The position numbers and the translations under genes are program-made. From positions 1 through 19,126 of the forward strand of contig JADNRY010001007.1 in assembly GCA_015501585.1 (NCBI GenBank): a DNA stretch of 19,126 nt, in the 5' to 3' direction. This document shows positions 10,420 through 19,126 of this stretch, piece by piece. The stretch's first letter is position 1. Each line of letters begins with the position of its first letter. The notes below the pieces were generated by a model that saw only the letters and a program-made list of their open reading frames with translations, made no database searches and had not been told where the DNA came from. The stretch comes from Rhodocollybia butyracea (lineage: Eukaryota > Basidiomycota > Agaricomycetes > Agaricales > Omphalotaceae).

Positions 10420-13400
10420 ATGCTGCGCTTACTCTCTGTGCTAACTCTTCTCCAAGTAGCTCTGGGATCCAGTTCGCTCTTGGAACCCAGGAAATTTTCA
10501 TTGGTAGCGCGTGGAACGAACTTGGATGGATCTTTGCCCACCTACAAGAACCCTAATGCGTCTATTGAAGACAGAATAAATGACCTGCTTCCTCGAATGA
10601 CCTTGGAGGAGAAAGTAGCTCAGCTGTACGTCTTTACTTCAAAGCTTTTGATATAAACCGAGGTCAAACCCGTCATACCAGTATTCAAGGAGATATAGAT
10701 GGCTGGATGAATACGGCTAACCCTCTAGACAACACTCTTGTCTTCAACCAATCAGGTTTGGTATGTCCTTTCTCACTTGGTCAAATTTACTTTTTCAATC
10801 CTTTTTATGTATCTACAGGTCGAGGAGCTTAATGCCAAAGCAGGCGCAGTCTGGGCTGGTTATTACCATTATTATTGCGGAGAGTTTCGAACATGCACTG
10901 ACAACCTGATGTATATAGGTTATCAAATGCCCTACGAGAAGTTAACGTTTGCTCTTACCGTAGGCCAGACATATTTGATGGAAAACACCACACTCGGAAT
11001 ACCAGCGATGTTTCAGAGCGAGGGTGACGAATATTTCCATACTTAGCCATTTCAAGTTTCTGACCCATCTATGAAAATAGGCCTGCATGGTTTTACCGAC
11101 AACGGAACGATATTTCCTTCGCCTATTGGACTAGCAGCTTCTTTCAACCCGGCCCTCTTATCTTCAGTCTCCAATATCATTGCCATGGAAGCTGAGGGAT
11201 TGGGGTATTCTGAATTATTTGCTCCTGTCCTCGACATGTCCCGGGAACTAAGATGGGGTCGAGTAGAAGAAAACTACGGTGAAGACCCATTCTTGACTGG
11301 AGAAATGGGACTAGCATATGTGACCGGCTTGCAAACTGGGACTCGGAGAAACGTAACTGCAGGTGGCAGCGGTGGTATTCGAAAGCGAATGGCCGCCACT
11401 TGCAAGCATTTCGTAGCTTATGGGAGTCCAATGACCGGATTGTAAGTTAATCCTTTTTGTTGGAAGAGTTAGAACTAACCCCAAAACAGAAATGTAGCCC
11501 CTGTGGCTGGTAGCGAACGTGATCTGCGTACCATCTATCTACCAGCCTTTCAAAGAGCTTGTTCAGAAGCCTTGGCTATCATGACAGCATATTCTGCATA
11601 CGACGCCGTTCCTGTACGCGTGATATCTATATTTTGATCTTCTCTAATCTCACTTTTATCTGTAAATAAGCTGGTGGCAAATAAACGTAGGTCGCCCAAC
11701 TAATACAGATTCATGAAGCTGAAGGCAATTTACATGTAGATATCTTGACTGACATTGTAAGTTTTTCCGCTTACTGGGGCTCTTCGTCAAGTTCACATTT
11801 ATGTAGCTACGAGATGAATGGCAGTTCCCATACTTTGTCACCAGCGATGCAGGTTCCGTGGACTTGTTGATTTCTCAGCACAAGACTTGTGCCACGCGGG
11901 AATGTGCCGCTCAGATGGCTCTGGAAAACGGTCTGCAAGGTGAAATGGGGGGAGGATCTTATACATACTTGACCCTTCCTGGTGCGTAGTGATATACGAC
12001 TACTTAATCTATGCACCTGACATCCAGTAGACCAAGTGGCTGCTGGCACGGTGAACGAGTCTTACATAGACGAAGCAGTAAAATTTCTACTTCGGACGAA
12101 ATTCACCTTAGGCCTTTTCGAAAGTAAGCTTATTCACATTTATTCTACAACACGGCTGTTCACGTCCAATGATTTAACAGGTCCCTATCCATACCCTGAT
12201 TACCTGAGTACCATTCGCACCCCCCAGTCGCGTGAAAATTCTTCTCCAGATGGAGGAAGAAGCGATCGTACTTCTTGAAAATCACAATAATCTTCTGCCT
12301 CTCAGCCCAAATATCGGTAGTGTCGCGCTGATTGGACCTCAAGCTAACCGTGTCACTGTAAGTTTTTCACAAGTATGCTTCCCACGCCAACTTAAATTTC
12401 TCACGTGTAGTTTGGGGATTATGTGTTCTTCAATGCCTCCTTGAACGGAATTACGCCTTTAGCTGGCTTCCAAGAGTTCCTAGCCAACGTTTCTAGCTCT
12501 ACAAAAATCAACTTTGCTCAAGGGTGCGAACTATGGTCAAATGATCAAAGTGGGTTCGAAGAAGCAATTTCTGCTGCACAAGCGTCGGATGTAGCCATTG
12601 TCATGGTGAGCTATTTTTCTATGATTAACTAGAGCTGGAAGCTGATGACTGTTTGAGGTCGGTACATGGTCTCTAGGTAATCTCCTCTATATATGCAGAC
12701 TTTGATGAGGTGTTGACCTTTTTCATTTCCTCCCTGCTTTTCCATCTCGTTACCATCTTCTCGCATTTGCACGGACGGAAAGACCAAACGTTGCTCTGGA
12801 CCCCCGGGACTAATGCTACTACCGGAGAACACGTTGATCTATCCAGTCTAGACCTGGTTGGAGCTCAACTCCCTTTAGTCGAAGCTATCGTCAATACCGG
12901 AAAGCCCACTGTTGTCATTTTTGTCAGCGGAAAGCCTGTCTCAGAGCCGTGGATTCAAGCCCGTATGTGCTCTTGGTTTGGCCTCCCTGCGGCTCATACC
13001 TAACAACTGTGTAGATGCAAGCGCTGTGATCCAGCAATTCTATCCTGGGGAACTAGTGGCTTAGCTCTACCAGAAATTATTTTTGGGGCGGTAAACCCGT
13101 CAGGTATGTAACAACCTAGTAGAATGCTATAGTCTGATGTCCATCACCATTTGCGTAGGAAAACTACCGGTGTCGTTCCCTCGTTCAGTTGGGACTACGC
13201 CAATTTTCTACAACTACCTAAATGGAATGCGTCCTGTGTCTCCTGGATTTATAGAGGATAATGGTACTCTGGACTTTGGCCATCAAGTATGTTTCTTTGG
13301 AACCATGAATTCAGCGATGCTTCTAACTTCACGCGCAGTACGTCTTGAACAGTCCGGTTCCAATTTGGAGCTTCGGACATGGGCTGAGCTACACAACCTT

Positions 13401-13908
13401 CAACTAGTAGGTTTTACTAGAATTTGAAATCAATAATACTGATTTTGATTTTGTACAGCACGGACTTGACACTAAGTCCTGCGTCGATTGGAAACTTCGG
13501 ACAACTTTAATGTGACGGTGACCGTGCATAACACTGGATCTGTAGATGGTAAAGAAGTTGTACAGGTTGGTGAATCTTCCAGTTATATCCAGCGTTTTTC
13601 ATTTTTTTTCAGGTGTATCTTTCTGCCTTTGTGAGCTCCGTCGTAACCCCGGTGCAAAAACTTGTTGGATTTCAAAAGATTAACTTGGCGTAAGTGTCAA
13701 GCCTCATTGTTTGTGATAAAAACACTGACTATGACTGCGACGGACAGTGCCGGTGCCTCGCAAACAGTCTCGATCGAAGTCCAGTCGTCTCAGCTTGCGG
13801 TGTGGAACTTGGCCAAACCAGTGGGCAGTCGAGCCGGGTGTCTTCAACGTGATGGTAGGCACGAGCGAGATAGCTTTTGCTCAGACAAACTTGACTGTGA
13901 CTGCTTGA
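10420..13908 (+). CDS. Secreted GH3 beta-glycosidase (beta-glucosidase/beta-xylosidase type)
   Basis: Twenty exons: 10420-10625, 10682-10760, 10819-10858, 10919-11023, 11081-11441, 11490-11613, 11671-11686, 11740-11756, 11807-11981, 12031-12123, 12181-12357, 12411-12605, 12658-12676, 12783-12962, 13015-13103, 13159-13286, 13339-13406, 13459-13565, 13613-13689, 13748-13908. The product is about 804 aa, normal for fungal GH3. The N-terminus MLRLLSVLTLLQVALGSS is a signal peptide. The (beta/alpha)8 domain contains ELRWGRVEENYGEDP, the KHF substrate motif (ATCKHFVAYG) and the nucleophile Asp330 in YFVTSDAGS. A second alpha/beta domain follows (ALIGPQANRVT, VGTWSLDQTLLWTPG, FVSGKPVSEPWIQA, PIWSFGHGLSYTTF) and a C-terminal fibronectin-III-like domain. 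It should release terminal sugars from cell-wall oligosaccharides outside the cell. Four one-base corrections are needed: extra A in 12235-12238, missing G near 13056, extra T at 13496-13497, extra A in 13815-13817. The exact substrate is unclear. Confidence 0.92.
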
Positions 13909-14052
13909 AATGTATACATAGATGTTGTAACTTTGAATGAGGAATCTCATCTATGATGACTGCAGATGCGTTCTGCATTTGAAACTCAATGAGTTATGCT
14001 TCTACTCTACATACAGACTAGCTTTTTAAATACATTATTAGTTCGTTCAATT
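13909..14052. other. Short tail-to-tail gap
   Basis: This gap separates the stop codons of the converging GH3 and halogenase genes. It holds both 3' untranslated regions; no terminator-like or repeated structure stands out. Confidence 0.6.
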
Positions 14053-16167
<2,115 letters not shown>

Positions 16168-16536
16168 TATGGTTGTTGAATGAGGGAGTAACGAACGAAA
16201 CTATGAGTCGTATTGCTGTACCGAATTTTGCAGATGGCTTAATATACGTTGGCTGGCCCCAGGTTGGATGTGAAACTGCTGGTGGTCCTTGGGTGGCCCA
16301 GGGTAGGAGGCAAGACGGTGCCACCTCAAGAAATTCATCAACAACAAGCAACGGAAAATGAAATAATGTGCATTTGATAGTTATCATCTCCCAACTTTGA
16401 CAAGTTAATTCAATGTTTCCTTCTTAGGGCGCGAGAGTTTCCGGGTCTCGATCGGACACTAAATTTGGTGAGAAGACAATGAGAAAAAATGGCAAGTAGG
16501 AGCTAATGGATCTCCTGGCACGCGTCTCCGCAAGCC

Positions 16537-16633
16537 CATCGTACGTTTCCGTACATCCATCGGACACCCGAACTTGGATCGGGCTTTCGAGCTAGCTAGA
16601 GCTAGCCAGTTGTTGTTTAGCAGCAACTGGCTA
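16537..16633. repeat. Cluster of three small hairpins
   Basis: In about 100 nt three stem-loops occur: GTACG TTTC CGTAC near 16540, CCCGA...TCGGG near 16567-16583, and a 13-bp stem TAGCCAGTTGTTG (16603-16615) with loop TTTAG and CAGCAACTGGCTA (16621-16633), having one G-T wobble. The last is the strongest hairpin I noticed in the window. No open frame or RNA family is recognised around it. Confidence 0.6.
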
Positions 16634-17075
16634 ATGATTAGGATACTTTGTCACTGATCCTCATAAGAGACTTCGTACATTTCAATGCCCCTAGTACAGA
16701 CAAAGGCGTAGTATGAGATTTCCAGTACTTACCGTCTTTGATCGTCGGTGTATCTTCCCCTGGAAATCCGGCCGGTAATCATTGCAGTAGTGGTAACCAT
16801 CAAAACGATTCGTCGGTATTTCAAGAGAAATACAGCGCGTCCTTATGACTCCACCGCTCGTTGTCCATTCATTGTCTTGTTACTACAACGAGGACATAGA
16901 TACGCTTGTGTCTGGGCTCCTGCAAAGCAACATATCGCAGTACACTTGGTGATACCGTTCAGGCTCAGCTGCAGCTTTGAATCTCGGGTGCGGATTCCCA
17001 GCACTGAGATCAGACCTCAATCTGTTTTTCTGTTCACATCGCAAGATTGTAGATATCTGCTTATAATAGACTCAC

Positions 17076-17249
17076 GCAATAATCGACATGCACGAAACCT
17101 CGATTGTTACATAACTCTTCAAGAGTTGTTACTGAAGTAACTTTCGTTCGAATTCTTGTAAATATGATGATTCCTTTCCCATCCCACCAAGCTTGGAAGA
17201 TACCTTTTTCTATTGATATCGTTGCAACTCTGGAGACTTCCAATGCCAT
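17076..17249 (-). CDS. Possible 5' exon of an unrecognised gene
   Basis: The frame starts with ATG at 17249 and runs 58 codons (MALEVSRVATISIEKGIF near the start, LEELCNNRGFVHVDYC at the end), then meets a strong donor GTGAGT. After a plausible acceptor near 17010 the frame continues for about 55 codons, including AYLCPRCSNKTMNG, before a stop. The amino-acid make-up looks protein-like, but no family is recognised and no further exons can be joined safely. It could be chance. Confidence 0.2.
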
Positions 17250-17960
17250 TTTTTTTCTCGAATGGGATGTTATGCGGTGATATTATCGCTCAGCTACTCA
17301 TACTAGAGTCTATGTTCAAACTATAGAAGACTCTAGAGAGAGAGTCTGGCCTTGAGCTTGATCGGTTTCAGTGGTTGGCGCCACTGGAGCGTTCTCAATC
17401 AACGAGTCAAGGATAACAATTAGGTTTCTCTACTCACCTACCCTTTCCTCATTCTCTCGTGCTATTGAAAAGTGCTCGTCCCTCTAGATTCTGGCAGCTC
17501 TACGCCTCCAGATGTTTCGATTTAGCCGGTTCCTCTGGAGTTGCGGAGTTACATTATTGCTTTGACTACTCTCAAAGTGAAGTTTGCAGGTTATAAAAAG
17601 GAAAACAGGGAGATAGGTCGCCAAAGCATTGAGGTTAAGGCGAGAGAAACGGCGACCGTTTCAAATAGCAAGAGCTATGTAACGAAGTAAGCGCTTGAGC
17701 ATAGTGGTTGATGCACCGGAACAGGCGGGACGGCTTAGAGCCAATTCCCAAGGTCCAAGTCTTGCTGACTTCCATCACCCTCAAGTCTAAGTCTTTCCAG
17801 AATGTGCTTTACTTCCACCACTAGCGTCAGGAGGCGTCAGGCCACCAGACTCCGCTAAAATAGTTTACCACCAGCGGAATAATTTCGGGAACGGGATTTC
17901 ACGGACCGCAATCTGAATATACTTAAACCGCTGAAGCTGAAACCGGACTCACGCACCTCT

Positions 17961-19107
17961 ATGAAATTTATAGACGGATTCTGGCTGCTGAAGAACGGCG
18001 TCAAGCCTTATTATGGCTTACAGGTAAGATCTCAATTGATTCAAAATCCATGGACTGAATTTTTAAACCCTTTGCAGGCAGTGAAAGTTGACCAGCTGCC
18101 CGACGGCTACGAGCTCCAGGTTTCAACTAAGCCCATCAGACATCGTGGAGATACACTAGGGGGTATGCGCTTGACTTTTTGCTGATTCCAATCACTTTGG
18201 ATCTGATGAGTCATCGTTGATCAGGACCTGTCTTGACGGTCAAAGTTCATTCTCCCACCGAAGGCGTGGTATGTTCGTCTCGTATTGTTGACCTTATGCT
18301 AGCTTAGTTCCAAGTAGGTGGGTGTGAATATTTGCCATTTTAGCAACGCCGAGCCACTTGTGAACATTCCGTTGTTCCCAAATTCCAAGCCTGTTCCCAA
18401 TGTCAAGCTCAATAAAGTTGGCTCCGGCCACACTTTAAGTACCGCCGGCCTGGAGGTCCTTATCACTGAAAATCCCTATACCATCACCTTCAAATCACCC
18501 AAACGAATCCTGACTTTTGCAGGGCCAAGACATCAGGGTGTTTTTCGACGTTCCTTCTCAGTGGACTCTTTCCAGCGCGTCCAATAGGTGCTCCTCCTCT
18601 CCTCCATCTTTCTCATACGCTGATCATCTCACATGAAGCTCGTGCATGGCCACTGACCGACGTGATCTAACCCCAATCCCCAGCCTCCTCCACCTCTAGT
18701 GCGATACATCAACTCGGAGCTGAAATATATCCCCCGGAGAGCTGATTTATGGTTTTGGAGACAGTTCGGGGCCTTTGTTAAGAATGGTGGGTGTCGATAT
18801 CTATCCAATGCATTCTTGCTCAGACATTGTGTTCCAGGTTCAAAGTATCAAATATGGAACCAAGGTATGTGCGTTGCAGCAACGGTTCAATCCGTTCTCA
18901 TCCCACTGTTCCAGATGGAGGAACTTCTAGCGAAAGGCATACAAATGTGTTCCCTTCTACATGATAATCGCGGTTACGGGGTTTTCATAAACCATCCTGG
19001 CGAGGTGGAAGTCGAAGTCGGTAGCGAAAAGGTCTCCCGGGTCGGGGTATCTACTGTTGGAAGTAGCTTGGAGATATTTTATTATCTACGGAGAGACTCC
19101 GCTTCAG
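17961..19107 (+). CDS. GH31 glycosidase, probably alpha-xylosidase, N-terminal part
   Basis: Exons 17961-18023, 18078-18162, 18225-18268, 18318-18587, 18684-18786, 18838-18864 and 18915-19107; the next intron starts at 19108 and the gene runs off the right edge. The start MKFIDGFWLLKNGVKPYYG is typical of fungal YicI-like GH31 alpha-xylosidases, which lack a signal peptide and act inside cells or after transport. Further motifs: RILTFAGPRHQ, LVRYINSELKYIP then IYGFG and QFGAFVKNG, SKYQIWNQDGGTSSE, VPFYM, RGYGVFINHPGEVEVEVGSE and a final YGETPLQ in a shifted frame. These belong to the N-terminal beta-sandwich and the start of the barrel. The catalytic Asp residues lie beyond the window. Corrections needed: T run 18541-18545, the exon 4/5 join, C run 18731-18735, near 18760, near 18936, near 18964, and 19072-19074. 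Alpha-glucosidase is the alternative. Confidence 0.82.
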
Positions 19108-19126
19108 GTAAATTTGTTCGGTTTTG

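Larger units (their letters stand above)
16168..17960. other. Long divergent intergenic region, mostly without recognised features
   Basis: This is 1.8 kb between the halogenase start and the GH31 start. A 130-codon plus-strand frame at 16748-17140 shows no motif. A minus-strand candidate exon at 17076-17249 is listed separately. Small hairpins cluster at 16537-16633. An inverted repeat CTAGAGTCT/AGACTCTAG lies at 17303-17336. Near the GH31 gene, GCGTCAGG is repeated at 17824-17831 and 17834-17841, and CTCCGC near 17850 matches a fungal carbon-repressor (CreA type) consensus in reverse, a very weak signal alone. Confidence 0.45.

Overview
This window looks like nuclear DNA of a filamentous basidiomycete, most likely an Agaricomycete. 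Nearly every gene is cut by many 47-67 nt GT-AG introns, coding frames are short between introns, and several protein families are typical of mushroom-forming fungi. Names rest on motif and family recognition by eye; no database search was possible.

Layout, left to right. (1) 1-2465, plus strand: the tail of a Ulp1/C48-like cysteine protease, followed about 130 nt later by a tyrosine recombinase of the Crypton type that keeps the R, HxxR, W and Y catalytic positions. Together they look like part of a DNA transposon. (2) 2466-3999: no convincing gene, but an exact 19-bp direct repeat at a 60-bp period. (3) 4000-6480, minus strand: a nine-exon gene for an unrecognised protein of about 688 residues, readable as one gene only if one base is dropped from each of two A-runs. 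(4) 6481-8205: no recognisable gene. (5) 8206-8562, plus: a small three-exon gene for the cytochrome c oxidase assembly factor PET100, with a GC-AG intron. (6) 8649-10056, minus: a PLP-dependent serine/threonine dehydratase. (7) 10420-13908, plus: a secreted GH3 beta-glycosidase in 20 exons, three of them only 16-19 nt. (8) 14053-16167, minus: a flavin-dependent halogenase in 9 exons. (9) 16168-17960: a long, mostly empty divergent intergenic region with small hairpins. (10) 17961 to the right edge, plus: the N-terminal half of a GH31 enzyme, probably alpha-xylosidase.

The GH3 and GH31 enzymes could act on the same plant-wall polysaccharides, such as xyloglucan or xylan oligomers. The halogenase between them suggests an accessory metabolite gene. 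PET100 and the dehydratase are housekeeping genes, arranged tail to tail.

The most important observation cuts across all regions. Almost every gene longer than about 300 nt of coding sequence needs one or more single-base corrections, mostly in short homopolymers, while splice sites, motifs and total frame arithmetic stay intact. This pattern fits uncorrected long-read sequence better than six independent pseudogenes, so the frameshifts should not be read as biology until checked.
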